Shown here: positions 26,467-34,815 of the stretch, piece by piece
How the letters are laid out: every line of letters begins with the position of its first letter
Numbering within the stretch: position 1 is the first letter of the stretch
NCBI RefSeq assembly: GCF_004210295.1
Contig: NZ_SDAK01000001.1
Span: forward strand, 186,001 to 250,000
DNA: 64,000 bases
Direction: 5' to 3'
Origin: Lactococcus sp. S-13
Lineage (GTDB): Bacteria > Bacillota > Bacilli > Lactobacillales > Streptococcaceae
Position numbers and translations under genes: made by a program
Notes under the pieces: model-generated
Database searches by the model: none
What the model saw: only the letters and a program-made list of their open reading frames with translations
What the model was told of the DNA's origin: nothing

Positions 26467-26964
26467 ATGAATTATAAAAAAGCTTTAATGGTAGTACTGG
26501 TCTTGGGAGCTGTATTGATTTCGGGACAAGGGCTAAAAACATTTGCCGAAGATTTTTAGGCAGGACAATCTGATATTCAAGCTATCTATAGTAATATCAA
26601 TGTTTTGAAAGAGCGAGTGAACGTAAAAAAAGCAGAGGCGACTAAATTAGAGGGAGAGTTAAAGAATGCTCAGAATTTAGTGGACCAGCTCCGGGGAGAG
26701 AATGCTCAAAAAGATAACGAAATTGCTCAAAAAAATGGTGAAATTAACGACAAAATAGCGGAAGGCAATAGAAAAGTTGAAGAGGTTCAAAAAGTTGTGA
26801 GCCAAAAACAAGAAGAATTGGACAGAGCAAATCAAGCGATTAGTGATTTAAATAATGAGATCAATCAATTGAAAAACCAAAGTAATCAAGCGAATGATCG
26901 TGCGATTATTGAGATTCAACGCGTGAACAAGCTCTTAGAAGAAGCGATTCAGGAGACAGAGTGA
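26467..26964 (+). pseudogene. Secreted coiled-coil protein interrupted by an amber codon
   Basis: From ATG 26467, preceded by GAGGGTTAATA, the frame codes a signal peptide (MNYKKALMVVLVLGAVLISG...TFAEDF) and then meets TAG at 26557-26559. The same frame continues without a break to TGA at 26962, coding a heptad-rich coiled coil (GELKNAQNLVDQLRGENAQK, NGEINDKIAEG). One C-to-T change (CAG to TAG) would explain it. Full length would be 165 residues. Without read-through, only a 30-residue exported peptide or an internal-start coiled coil from 26605 is made. A sequencing error cannot be excluded. Confidence 0.75.
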
Positions 26965-27041
26965 TTATTTTTGATTTTTGAGAAGTTCTTCTTTAATTTT
27001 TCTGTTATAATGGGAGAAAGAAGAGTTAAAGGAGCTTTCAG

Positions 27042-27482
27042 ATGCCAGAGAAATTTATAAGGCCAAGCAAGAATGAATATTTCAAGGAGATTGTGCAAGT
27101 AGTCGCAAAACGTTCGACTTGTACGCACGCACAGGTTGGTGCGCTTTTGGTGAGTCCAAGTGGGCAATTGTTATCAACGGGTTATAATGGGGCGGTTTCT
27201 GGAATGCCGCATTGTACGGATATTGGCTGTATTGAGGATAAATATGGGCATTGTGTGGCAACGGTTCATGCGGAACAAAATGCGATTGCACAAGCTGCAA
27301 AGCATGGGGTTTCTCCAGAAGGAGCGATTTTGTATACGACGCTTTTTCCGTGTTTGGCCTGTCTTAAATTGGTCGTGGCTGCTGGGGTGAAGGCGATTTA
27401 TTACATTGATGAATATCATGCTAAGGATCCTTATGAGCAGCAGTTGATTGACACTTTGGGAATTGCTTGTCAGAGGGTTTAG
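27042..27482 (+). CDS. comEB: dCMP deaminase (ComEB-type)
   Basis: Converts dCMP to dUMP for dTMP synthesis. The zinc ligands are in TVHAEQNAIAQAA and FPCLACLK; GYNGAVSGMPHC matches the family. 146 residues, with AAAGGAG before the ATG and TATAAT at about 27006. The name comEB follows the Bacillus locus; no comE genes flank it here. Confidence 0.9.
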   Translation: MPEKFIRPSKNEYFKEIVQVVAKRSTCTHAQVGALLVSPSGQLLSTGYNGAVSGMPHCTDIGCIEDKYGHCVATVHAEQNAIAQAAKHGVSPEGAILYTTLFPCLACLKLVVAAGVKAIYYIDEYHAKDPYEQQLIDTLGIACQRV

Positions 27483-27573
27483 CTTCTGCGAAGTTTAATT
27501 TTTTGATATTTTATGAGTGATTTCTGAAAATCACTCTTTTTTTTGCTAAAATAGAGGTTGAGGTTAGTAAAAA

Positions 27574-28335
27574 ATGGGTTTAAAATATCAACAAAGTTAT
27601 CGGGTGCCTTTTTATGAAAGTGATGCCTTTAAGAAGATGCGAATCTCAAGTTTGCTCGCGGTAGCATTACAGATTTCGGGTGAGCAATCGACGGTACTTG
27701 GCCGCTCTGATGTCTGGGTGGCGGAAAAATATGGCCTCTTTTGGGCAGTTATTGAGTATGAGTTGAAGATAAATCGGTTGCCAAGGTTTAATGAGAAACT
27801 CACGATTGAGACGGAGGCAACGAGTTACAATAAATTTTTCTGTTATCGGAAGTTTTCGTTTTTTGCAGAGGATGGGGCGCTCTTATTGACAATTAATTCG
27901 ACTTGGGTGCTGATGAATCAAGAGAGCCGAAAGATTGAGCGAGTTTTGGATGATATTGTGGCGCCTTATGCGTCAGAAAAAATTGCCAAGATTTTGCGAC
28001 CGCATAAATTTGCCAAAAGTGATGAATTTGTTGAGCCGCAGGAGATGGCTTATCCGGTACGTTTTTCGGACTTGGACATGAATGGTCATGTTAATAATGC
28101 GAAATATTATGATTGGGCAGCGGATATGGTAGCTTTTGATTTTCGAAAGGATTGGCAACCGGCGCAGATTTTTATCAAATACAATCATGAGGTGCTATAC
28201 GGTGAGGAAATTCGGGCTTTGTTAAGTTGGCAGGGTCAGATCAGTCATCATAATTTTAATGATGGTGGCACCCAAATTGAGATTCATTGGACAAATGGGT
28301 CAGAAAAATCTGGAGAATTTACTGACGAAAATTAA
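27574..28335 (+). CDS. Acyl-ACP thioesterase (FatA/FatB family)
   Basis: Releases fatty acids from acyl carrier protein. It has the double hot-dog layout; DLDMNGHVNNAKYYDWAAD carries the catalytic asparagine and histidine. 253 residues. The last codons (SGEFTDEN) come from a half copy of the CTGACG repeat. GAGG precedes the ATG. Confidence 0.88.
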   Translation: MGLKYQQSYRVPFYESDAFKKMRISSLLAVALQISGEQSTVLGRSDVWVAEKYGLFWAVIEYELKINRLPRFNEKLTIETEATSYNKFFCYRKFSFFAEDGALLLTINSTWVLMNQESRKIERVLDDIVAPYASEKIAKILRPHKFAKSDEFVEPQEMAYPVRFSDLDMNGHVNNAKYYDWAADMVAFDFRKDWQPAQIFIKYNHEVLYGEEIRALLSWQGQISHHNFNDGGTQIEIHWTNGSEKSGEFTDEN

Positions 28336-28400
28336 ATTTGAACAGTAGGATTAGAGAAAATGCTGACGGATTTTCTGTTAAAGAAAAAGGACTGACGGGA
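28305..28400. repeat. CTGACG repeat fragments at the end of the thioesterase gene
   Basis: GAGAATTTACTGACGAAAAT (within the gene end), AGAGAAAATGCTGACGGATTTTC and GGACTGACGGG follow one another. The middle one has the full AGAGAAAATGCTGACG left flank. Confidence 0.7.
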
Positions 28401-28449
28401 GTGCGGTGCTGCTCACATTTTCTAAATAAAAGAAGAAAGAATTGAAGAA

Positions 28450-29223
28450 ATGACTAATAAAAAATACAAGGGTTATTTGATTGACCTTGACGGCACGATT
28501 TATCTCGGAAACGCACGGATTCCTGCGGGGGAACGCTTTATTCATCGGCTGCAAGCGGCGCAAATTCCTTATCTTTTGGTGACGAATAATACGACAAAAA
28601 CGCCAGAAGTTGTGCAACGGCGCTTGAAAAATCAGTTTGATATTGATACACCATTAGAAACGATTTATACGGCAAGTTTGGCTACTGTTGATTACATGAA
28701 TGATTTAGGCTTGGAAAAATCGGTTTATATTATCGGTGAGGATGGGCTGAAAGAGGCGATTTACGAGGCGGGCTACAAGAAAGACCGAGAAAATCCAGCT
28801 TACGTCGTGGTGGCTTTGGACACTGATTTGACTTACGAAATGCTCGTTTTGGCAACACTTGCGATTCATAAAGGGGCGAAATTTATTGGAACAAATCCTG
28901 ATTTGAATTTGCCAAATGAGCGCGGATTGACGCCTGGTGCGGGTTCGCTGATTAAAATGCTTGAAGCAGCAACGCGCGTTGAGGCAACAATTATTGGTAA
29001 GCCAGAAAAAATTATCGCGGATAAGGCTGTTGAAAAATTGGGACTTCCTAAAGCAGATTTGCTGATGGTGGGCGACAATTATTTGACAGATATTCACACA
29101 GGAATTGACAATGGCATTGATAGCTTATTGGTTACCACAGGCTTTACCAAGCCAGAAGAAGTGCCACATTTGCCCATTGCACCAACGCACGTTGTGGCGA
29201 GTCTTGACGAGTGGGAAGTTTAA
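28450..29223 (+). CDS. HAD superfamily phosphatase, NagD-like (type IIA)
   Basis: Haloacid dehalogenase-fold phosphatase. The nucleophile motif is [12 protein letters not shown], motif [10 protein letters not shown], and the C-terminal motifs GKPEK and [10 protein letters not shown]. 257 residues match the TIGR01457 group. The substrate is unknown; sugar phosphates or nucleotides are typical. A tandem repeat array separates it from the next membrane-protein gene, its usual neighbour. Confidence 0.88.
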   Translation: MTNKKYKGYLIDLDGTIYLGNARIPAGERFIHRLQAAQIPYLLVTNNTTKTPEVVQRRLKNQFDIDTPLETIYTASLATVDYMNDLGLEKSVYIIGEDGLKEAIYEAGYKKDRENPAYVVVALDTDLTYEMLVLATLAIHKGAKFIGTNPDLNLPNERGLTPGAGSLIKMLEAATRVEATIIGKPEKIIADKAVEKLGLPKADLLMVGDNYLTDIHTGIDNGIDSLLVTTGFTKPEEVPHLPIAPTHVVASLDEWEV

Positions 29224-29224
29224 A

Positions 29225-29528
29225 GACGTCAGCATATTTTCTGACTGACACAACTTTTCGTCAGCAAAATTTCTGAGAAAAAACACTGACACAACTTTTC
29301 GTCAGCAAAATTTCTGAGTGAAAACACTGACGCAACTTTCCGTCAGTAAAATCTTTGAGAAAAAACACTGACGCAAATTCTCGTCAGTAAAATCTCTGAG
29401 AAAAAACGCTGACGCAAATTCTCGTCAGTAAAATCTCTGAGAGAAAACACTGACGCAACTTTCCGTCAGTAAAATCTCTGAGAAAAAACGCTGACGAAAT
29501 TCCGTCAGTAAAAATTCACAGAAAAAAC
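29225..29528. repeat. Tandem array of seven 41-bp CTGACG units
   Basis: Units begin with CTGAC at 29245, 29286, 29327, 29368, 29409, 29450 and 29491, exactly 41 bases apart. A unit reads CTGACGCAAATTCTCGTCAG followed by TAAAATCTCTGAGAAAAAACA. Each unit holds two inverted repeats, CTGACG/CGTCAG and the shorter TCTCTGAGA. Copies differ at a few bases (the first two have CTGACACA). A partial unit precedes at 29225. It fills the gap between the HAD phosphatase and the DUF1461-type gene. Confidence 0.95.
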
Positions 29529-29555
29529 CAATCAAATCAGCCCAAAGGAGTCCGT

Positions 29556-30170
29556 ATGCGCGATAAAATTATCTTTTCTCTAAGTATTTTGTGGGTCATT
29601 GCGCTCTCGGTGAGCTTGACTATTTTCCTTGCGATTCCGCTCTTTGGACTTGAAATTTCCTGGTATCATCTGACTGAAATTGCTCAAATGAATGCGGCTC
29701 AGCTCTGGCACAATTTTCTTGCGCTCATGAATTATCTGGTCAATCCTTTTGTAAATCAGCTGAAAATGCCCGACTTCCCCTCCTCCGCCAGTGGTTTAAA
29801 GCATTTTGCCGAAGTTAAACAACTTTTTATGCTGGCGTTTGCACTCGTTTTGGCACTTTTGCCAGCCCTCATCCTCTTTGTCAAAGAAAATCTACTGATG
29901 ATTTTTCATAACGCCCTGCGCGTTGTGATGATTTTTCCTTTGGCAATGGGCCTTGTTGCTTGGCTCATTGGTTTTGATCGTTTCTTTGTCGCTTTTCATG
30001 AAGTGCTTTTTCGGGATAATAGCTGGCTTTTTGACCCAGCGACCGACCCGATTATCAATGTTTTGCCTGAACAATTTTTCATGCATACTTTCTTAATTTT
30101 TGTCGTAATTTACGAACTTGTATTCTTTTGGCTTTATCGGCGGGGAAGTTTATTCACCAAAAATAAATAA
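29556..30170 (+). CDS. TIGR01906/DUF1461-type integral membrane protein
   Basis: A 204-residue protein with about five membrane segments and a large extracellular loop after the first (LFGLEISWYHL...MPDFPSSASGLKHFAEVK). The conserved HEVLFRDNSWLFDPATDPIINVLPEQFF is typical of this family, found after NagD-like phosphatases in lactic acid bacteria. Function unknown. AAAGGAG precedes the ATG. The tandem repeat ends 27 bases upstream. Confidence 0.8.
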   Translation: MRDKIIFSLSILWVIALSVSLTIFLAIPLFGLEISWYHLTEIAQMNAAQLWHNFLALMNYLVNPFVNQLKMPDFPSSASGLKHFAEVKQLFMLAFALVLALLPALILFVKENLLMIFHNALRVVMIFPLAMGLVAWLIGFDRFFVAFHEVLFRDNSWLFDPATDPIINVLPEQFFMHTFLIFVVIYELVFFWLYRRGSLFTKNK

Positions 30171-30196
30171 AAAACTGTTCTAACGAGCAGTTTTTT
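30168..30196 (+). terminator. Terminator after the DUF1461-type gene
   Basis: AAAAACTG / CAGTTTTTT hairpin. Confidence 0.8.
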
Positions 30197-30198
30197 CT

Positions 30199-30274
30199 AT
30201 TTCCGAACATTTCCAAGACTTTTTCAACAAAATGGCAGTAAAAATTTTAAAAATAAATCCGAATAAGCTAAAAT
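30199..30274 (+). promoter_or_regulatory. guaC promoter with PurR box
   Basis: ATTTCCGAACATT at 30199-30211 fits the lactococcal PurBox AWWWCCGAACWWT exactly. A -10 TAAAAT at 30269-30274 predicts a start near 30281, so the box is centred at about -76, the position known for PurR activation in Lactococcus lactis. A second partial box (AAATCCGAATAAG) is at about 30256. Confidence 0.75.
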
Positions 30275-30284
30275 AAAGAAGGAA

Positions 30285-30386
30285 GGTTGGGCAAACAGAG
30301 ATTTTACAATCGCTCAACCAGCGAAGCCGTAAGGTTTGGTCGGTCTTTCTGTAAGCAAAAAATTCCAAGCATAAACAGCTTAAAGG
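30285..30386 (+). promoter_or_regulatory. Possibly structured leader of guaC
   Basis: About 100 bases between the predicted start and the guaC ribosome site contain GGTTGGGC pairing with GCTCAACC and a small hairpin AGCC-GTAA-GGTT with a GNRA loop. This suggests a folded 5' UTR. I do not match it to a known riboswitch. Confidence 0.35.
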
Positions 30387-30395
30387 GAGAAAAAT

Positions 30396-31385
30396 ATGAA
30401 CAATCTCAACTCAGTATTTGACTACGAAGATATCCAACTCATTCCGAACAAATGTATCATTAACAGCCGCCAAGAAGCTGATACCAGCGTTAAACTTGGC
30501 AAATATACCTTCAAATTGCCCGTTGTTCCTGCCAATATGCAGACAATTATTGACGATAAAATTGCTGAAATGTTAGCTAAAAACGGTTATTTTTACATCA
30601 TGCACCGCTTTGAGGCAGAAAACCGATTGGCGTTCATCCAAAAAATGCACGCGCAAGGCTTGATTGCTTCGATCTCCGTTGGAGTAAAAGCCGATGAACA
30701 CGCCTTTATCCGAGAAATTTCAGCGCAAGCAGTCATTCCTGAATTTATCACGATTGACATCGCCCACGGTCACGCAGAGTCTGTCATCAAAACCATTCAA
30801 CTCATCAAACGCTTGATGCCACAAACCTTTGTCATTGCTGGAAATGTTGGCACACCGGAAGCCGTTCGTGAACTTGAAAATGCTGGTGCCGATGCGACAA
30901 AAGTCGGCATTGGTCCAGGTAAAGTCTGCATCACCAAAGTCAAAACAGGATTTGGTACAGGCGGATGGCAATTAGCAGCTGTTAAATGGTGTGCAAAAGC
31001 CGCTAGCAAACCTGTCATTGCCGACGGAGGCATCCGAACTCACGGAGACATCGCTAAATCAATCCGCATGGGAGCAACAATGGTTATGGTCGGCTCACTT
31101 TTTGCCGCTCACGAAGAATCTCCAGGTCAAACCATCGAAAAAGATGGACAACTTTTCAAAGAATATTTCGGCTCAGCCTCAGAATATCAAAAAGGCGAAC
31201 ACAAAAACGTTGAAGGAAAGAAAATCATTTTGCCACATAAAGGTTCACTCAAAGATACCTTGAAAGAAATGCAAGAAGACCTTCAAAGCTCAATTTCTTA
31301 CGCTGGGGGTCGTGATTTATCTGCACTCACCAAAGTTGATTACGTAGTCGTGAAAAATTCAATTTGGAATGGCGACGGCATTTAA
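30396..31385 (+). CDS. guaC: GMP reductase
   Basis: Reduces GMP to IMP with NADPH, feeding guanine nucleotides back to adenine synthesis. The catalytic cysteine is in [12 protein letters not shown] and the phosphate site in [18 protein letters not shown]. 329 residues, the GuaC2 type of Firmicutes. AAGGGAG precedes the ATG. A PurR box upstream agrees with a purine salvage role. Confidence 0.95.
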   Translation: MNNLNSVFDYEDIQLIPNKCIINSRQEADTSVKLGKYTFKLPVVPANMQTIIDDKIAEMLAKNGYFYIMHRFEAENRLAFIQKMHAQGLIASISVGVKADEHAFIREISAQAVIPEFITIDIAHGHAESVIKTIQLIKRLMPQTFVIAGNVGTPEAVRELENAGADATKVGIGPGKVCITKVKTGFGTGGWQLAAVKWCAKAASKPVIADGGIRTHGDIAKSIRMGATMVMVGSLFAAHEESPGQTIEKDGQLFKEYFGSASEYQKGEHKNVEGKKIILPHKGSLKDTLKEMQEDLQSSISYAGGRDLSALTKVDYVVVKNSIWNGDGI

Positions 31386-31414
31386 AAATAAAACATCCAC
31401 TAAAAAATAGTAAG

Positions 31415-31451
31415 ATAAAAGTCCGTGAATTTCATTTCACAGGACTTTTTC
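31415..31451. terminator. Bidirectional terminator between guaC and mntH
   Basis: AAAAGTCC...GGACTTTT with inner TGAA/TTCA pairing; A and T runs on both sides serve both convergent genes. Confidence 0.8.
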
Positions 31452-31470
31452 TTTACACAGATGACGCCAG

Positions 31471-33015
31471 TCAACCTTTATTTTTCCACGCCAATTTTTT
31501 ATTTCCCTTATAGAGCTCCACCGTCGTCCAAATGAGTAAACAAAGAACGATAACAATAATAAGAAGCGCAAGTATCTCCGAGAGAGGAGCGAACTTTTCA
31601 GGGAAAAAGTTTTTAATTTGATCAGGAATACTGATTAAATTAAGATAAGTGAGCGAAAGGACAGAAAACCAACCCAGTACTTGTATGAACCAATTATTTT
31701 TAAATTCTCCCATTTCGGATTTACTATTAGTCAACATTAACAAAGGAATAATTGAAAAAGGTAGGGCAAAAGCGAGAAAGACTTGAGAATTATTCATGAG
31801 GTTATTGATCGCCTCATGCTGCCTTTTTAAGCTGTAGCCTTTTGTCATGAGTACACAAATGAGCACAGGAAGGACTGAAAGCAGCCGAGTGACTAGTCGC
31901 CGCGCCCAAACCGGCAGATGCATATGAATGAAACCTTCCATGATAACTTGACCTGTCAAAGTTCCTGTAATTGTAGAATTTTGTCCCGAAGCAAGTAAAG
32001 CTACCGCAAATAAGGTCGATAAAGCGCCTGTTTTAGCAACTTCCGCAAGAGGCCCATTACTCAAAAGCGAAGGAGTAGAAAGGGCATCATAAAGTCCAAA
32101 GAAAGAAGGATCATCAATCACCCCAGTTTTAAAAACAGCCACACCCATAATCAATAATAATGAATTTACAACAAAAGCAATAGAGAGCTGAATGTTAGAA
32201 TCCCAAGTTGAGAATCTGACTGCTTTTTTCACTTCTTTTTTATCTGCACGATTAAGCGCCCTACTTTGAGAAATTGACGAGTGCAAATAGAGATTGTGAG
32301 GCATAACAGTTGCTCCTATAATTCCCAATGCTCCTGTTAGTGGTGTCATGCCCGCTATTGAAGGAGAAGAGGAGAAGGTGCGACTATTAGGAATGAAACC
32401 TTGAAGCATTTCTTTCAAATTAGGGCTAGAAAGTGCCACCTGATAGATGAAGATGCAGAGGATAACTAGGATTAAACAGATGACCAGCGCTTCGATTTTT
32501 CTAAATCCAACTTTAGTTAATAAGAGAAGAATAAAGACATCAAAGACGGTGATAAACACAGCTAAGATGAGGGGAATATTAAAAAGTAAATAAAGCGCGA
32601 TGGCTGCTCCAATGACTTCGGCGATGTCAGTAGCCATGATTGCAAGCTCCGTTAAGACCCAAAGCACGAAGCCTAAAGGCTTACTTGTCCGTGCACGAAT
32701 CGCTTGAGCCAAATCCATCTGACTGACAATTCCTAACTTTGCCGACATATACTGCAAGAGCATTGCGATGAGACTTGACATCAAGATAACAGAAATGAGC
32801 AAATACTGAAAATTTTGGCCCCCAGTAATCGAAGTTGACCAGTTACCAGGATCCATATATCCCACTGCGACTAGCGCTCCGGGCCCAGAATAAGCAAGGA
32901 GTGTTTTGAAAAAGCTTGAGTCCTTGGGGACTTTGACTGTGCTATTTATTTCTTCTAAAGATTTACCATTGGGATGCTGGACGAATCGATGGCGTTGATT
33001 TTTTTGATTGTTCAT
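31471..33015 (-). CDS. mntH: Nramp manganese transporter
   Basis: Proton-coupled Mn2+ importer. Eleven or twelve membrane segments; the metal site motifs DPGNWSTS (helix 1) and MPHNLYLHS (helix 6) are present. 514 residues is within the range of lactococcal MntH. It lies 41 bases after mntR on the same strand and is probably co-transcribed. The N-terminus has a polar extension of about 35 residues. Confidence 0.93.
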   Translation of the reverse strand: MNNQKNQRHRFVQHPNGKSLEEINSTVKVPKDSSFFKTLLAYSGPGALVAVGYMDPGNWSTSITGGQNFQYLLISVILMSSLIAMLLQYMSAKLGIVSQMDLAQAIRARTSKPLGFVLWVLTELAIMATDIAEVIGAAIALYLLFNIPLILAVFITVFDVFILLLLTKVGFRKIEALVICLILVILCIFIYQVALSSPNLKEMLQGFIPNSRTFSSSPSIAGMTPLTGALGIIGATVMPHNLYLHSSISQSRALNRADKKEVKKAVRFSTWDSNIQLSIAFVVNSLLLIMGVAVFKTGVIDDPSFFGLYDALSTPSLLSNGPLAEVAKTGALSTLFAVALLASGQNSTITGTLTGQVIMEGFIHMHLPVWARRLVTRLLSVLPVLICVLMTKGYSLKRQHEAINNLMNNSQVFLAFALPFSIIPLLMLTNSKSEMGEFKNNWFIQVLGWFSVLSLTYLNLISIPDQIKNFFPEKFAPLSEILALLIIVIVLCLLIWTTVELYKGNKKLAWKNKG

Positions 33016-33056
33016 GTTTATCTTTTCTAAGTGTAAAATTTAAATGTCAGAAATTT

Positions 33057-33740
33057 TTAAGACAAAGCATCAGAAATTTGTCCTGTTCGCTGAATCACAC
33101 GGATTTTATCTTGTAAAAATAGAGGAATAATGATCATTTTTTCGTTGTCTTCCTTGATGATTAAAGAATTGTCTTGAAGAACTTCTATAATGGTGATGAG
33201 ATGAGGAAGGGGTTGTTTAAGTTTTCGGAAAAAATCCAGTCCTTCATTATCTAGAGCAGTGATAGCATAGCTTTTATTTGTTTCAGCCTGATTTAGAGTA
33301 ATTTCTACATTATTCTCCGTCCAAAAAAGTTCGGACGGAATTGAAGAGCCGTGAGGATCTTTCTGAGGATAATCAAGGAGTGCATAGAGCGACTCAACAA
33401 GCTTGGGCGAGGAAGCGTGCTCCAAGTTTTCAGCTTCTTCATGGACTTCTTTAGTAGAATAGCCCAATTTTTCCACCAAAAAAGTTTCCCATACCCGATG
33501 ACTCTTTAAGATAAAACGTGCTTGAGTCACTCCGCTCGGTGTTAAGGTCATCCCGCGGTAAGGAAAATAGTCAACAAGTCCTTTTTTAGAGAGGCGGTTG
33601 ACCATTTCGGTGACGCTAGGATTAGCCACAGATAGCCTTTGCGCCACCTGATGAATGCTTACAGACGCTTTGGTATCTTTCTTTTCTAGGGTATAGATTG
33701 CTTTGAGATAATCTTGTTCAGTTTTTGATAATGTTAACAC
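33057..33740 (-). CDS. mntR: DtxR/MntR family metal-dependent regulator
   Basis: N-terminal winged helix (LSKTEQDYLKAIYTLEKK, VAQRLSVANPSVTEMVNRL), a dimer domain with metal ligands (HRVWETFLVEKLGY, AENLEHA) and a C-terminal SH3-like domain. GTG at 33740 is chosen because GGGAGATGAG precedes it; longer frames have no site. 227 residues. It precedes mntH and a DtxR-like operator lies at its promoter, so it likely senses Mn2+ (or Fe2+) and controls both genes. Confidence 0.88.
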   Translation of the reverse strand: MLTLSKTEQDYLKAIYTLEKKDTKASVSIHQVAQRLSVANPSVTEMVNRLSKKGLVDYFPYRGMTLTPSGVTQARFILKSHRVWETFLVEKLGYSTKEVHEEAENLEHASSPKLVESLYALLDYPQKDPHGSSIPSELFWTENNVEITLNQAETNKSYAITALDNEGLDFFRKLKQPLPHLITIIEVLQDNSLIIKEDNEKMIIIPLFLQDKIRVIQRTGQISDALS

Positions 33741-33772
33741 TTTCTCATCTCCCGTGTAATGATAATAGCAAT

Positions 33773-33820
33773 AGTATAGCATATGTTATCTAATTTGGCA
33801 AAAAGATTAGGTTGACCTAA
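33773..33820 (-). promoter_or_regulatory. mntR-mntH promoter and DtxR-type operator
   Basis: On the minus strand TTGCCA (33801-33796) and TATACT (33778-33773) are 17 bases apart. Next to the -35, TTAGGTTGACCTAA at 33807-33820 is an inverted repeat TTAGGT/ACCTAA of the type bound by DtxR-family repressors. Confidence 0.65.
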
Positions 33821-33865
33821 ATTATAAAATATTTCAACCCTAAAAAATCTTTCTTAGTTACTGTG

Positions 33866-33942
33866 AGAACCGAACATTTGATTCTTCTTTTCTAAAATTG
33901 TTCGCTTTTATTAGTGAAATCTTCATAAAATTTTGCTATAAT
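33866..33942 (+). promoter_or_regulatory. xpt-pbuX promoter with PurR box
   Basis: AGAACCGAACATT at 33866-33878 matches the PurBox with one mismatch. The extended -10 TGCTATAAT ends at 33942, placing the box centre near -77, matching the guaC spacing. Confidence 0.65.
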
Positions 33943-33946
33943 ACTA

Positions 33947-34042
33947 TTTCAGGGGTTGAAAGCCCCCTTGAAATATCATCTTATTTATACCTGGGATATG
34001 GCTGGGCGTTTCTACCTCGTACCGTAAATGCGAGACAATAAG
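33947..34042 (+). ncRNA. Guanine-type purine riboswitch upstream of xpt
   Basis: The aptamer spans 33980-34042: P1 CTTATT/AATAAG, GATATGGCTGGGCGTTTCTACC and CCGTAAATGCGAGAC are diagnostic. The specificity base before the 3' P1 strand is C (34036), which selects guanine or hypoxanthine rather than adenine. A separate hairpin, TTTCAGGGG/CCCCCTTGAAA, stands at the 5' end (33947-33973). Confidence 0.92.
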
Positions 34043-34089
34043 GAAATTCAATTTTTCAATAAAATTAGATTTCTTTTTTTGCGTATTTG

Positions 34090-34126
34090 AAACGCCCTGT
34101 TAATTCAGTTTAACAGGGCGTTTTTT
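34090..34126 (+). terminator. Riboswitch-controlled terminator before xpt
   Basis: AAACGCCCTGTTAA pairs with TTTAACAGGGCGTTT, followed by T residues. It forms the expression platform of the guanine riboswitch. Confidence 0.9.
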
Positions 34127-34172
34127 GTTTACTTTTGGGCAAAAGTAGCACCGAATTTATTAAGGAGAACCA

Positions 34173-34766
34173 ATGAAATTATTAGAAGACCGCATTCATA
34201 CAGATGGTCAAGTGTTAGGGGAGGATATCCTCAAAGTTGACCGTTTTTTGACTCACCAAGTTGATTATGCTTTGATGAGGGCGATTGGTGAACGTTTTGC
34301 CGCAGTTTATGCGCAAGCAGTAGTTACAAAAGTGGTCACTATTGAAGCCAGTGGCATTGCGCCAGCACTTTATACAGCAGAAGCACTTCAAGTTCCGCTT
34401 GTCTTTGCTAAAAAAGCCAAAAATGTCACGATGAATGACGAATTACTCTCTACTGAAGTCTACTCTTTCACTAAAAAATTGACTTCAACTGTACAGATTT
34501 CTAAGAAACTCATTGAAGAGACTGACAAAATCCTAATCATTGATGATTTTTTAGCAAATGGTCAAGCCGCACTTGGGCTACTAGAGTTAATGCATCAAGC
34601 TGGTGCTGATGTTGCTGGAATGGGAATCGTTATCGAAAAATCATTCCAAAATGGTCGTCAACAACTTCTAGAAAAAGGGATAAAACTGACAAGTCTTGCC
34701 CGCATTGCTCAGTTTGAAAATGGTCAAGTCCGCTTTGCCCTAGCCGATGACCTTGCTTTCGATTAA
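34173..34766 (+). CDS. xpt: Xanthine phosphoribosyltransferase
   Basis: Converts xanthine and PRPP to XMP. The PRPP loop is [18 protein letters not shown]; the start [25 protein letters not shown] is typical of Xpt. 197 residues. AAGGAG precedes the ATG. It is followed by pbuX in the same riboswitch-controlled operon. Confidence 0.95.
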   Translation: MKLLEDRIHTDGQVLGEDILKVDRFLTHQVDYALMRAIGERFAAVYAQAVVTKVVTIEASGIAPALYTAEALQVPLVFAKKAKNVTMNDELLSTEVYSFTKKLTSTVQISKKLIEETDKILIIDDFLANGQAALGLLELMHQAGADVAGMGIVIEKSFQNGRQQLLEKGIKLTSLARIAQFENGQVRFALADDLAFD

Positions 34767-34815
34767 AATTAAGCCAAAATAAGAAAATAAAGAAAAATTG
34801 AAGGAAAACTAAAAA

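Noticed and set aside
29245-29528. CRISPR array
   Set aside because: Units are continuous 41-bp tandem repeats with no unique spacers of their own, and no cas genes are present.
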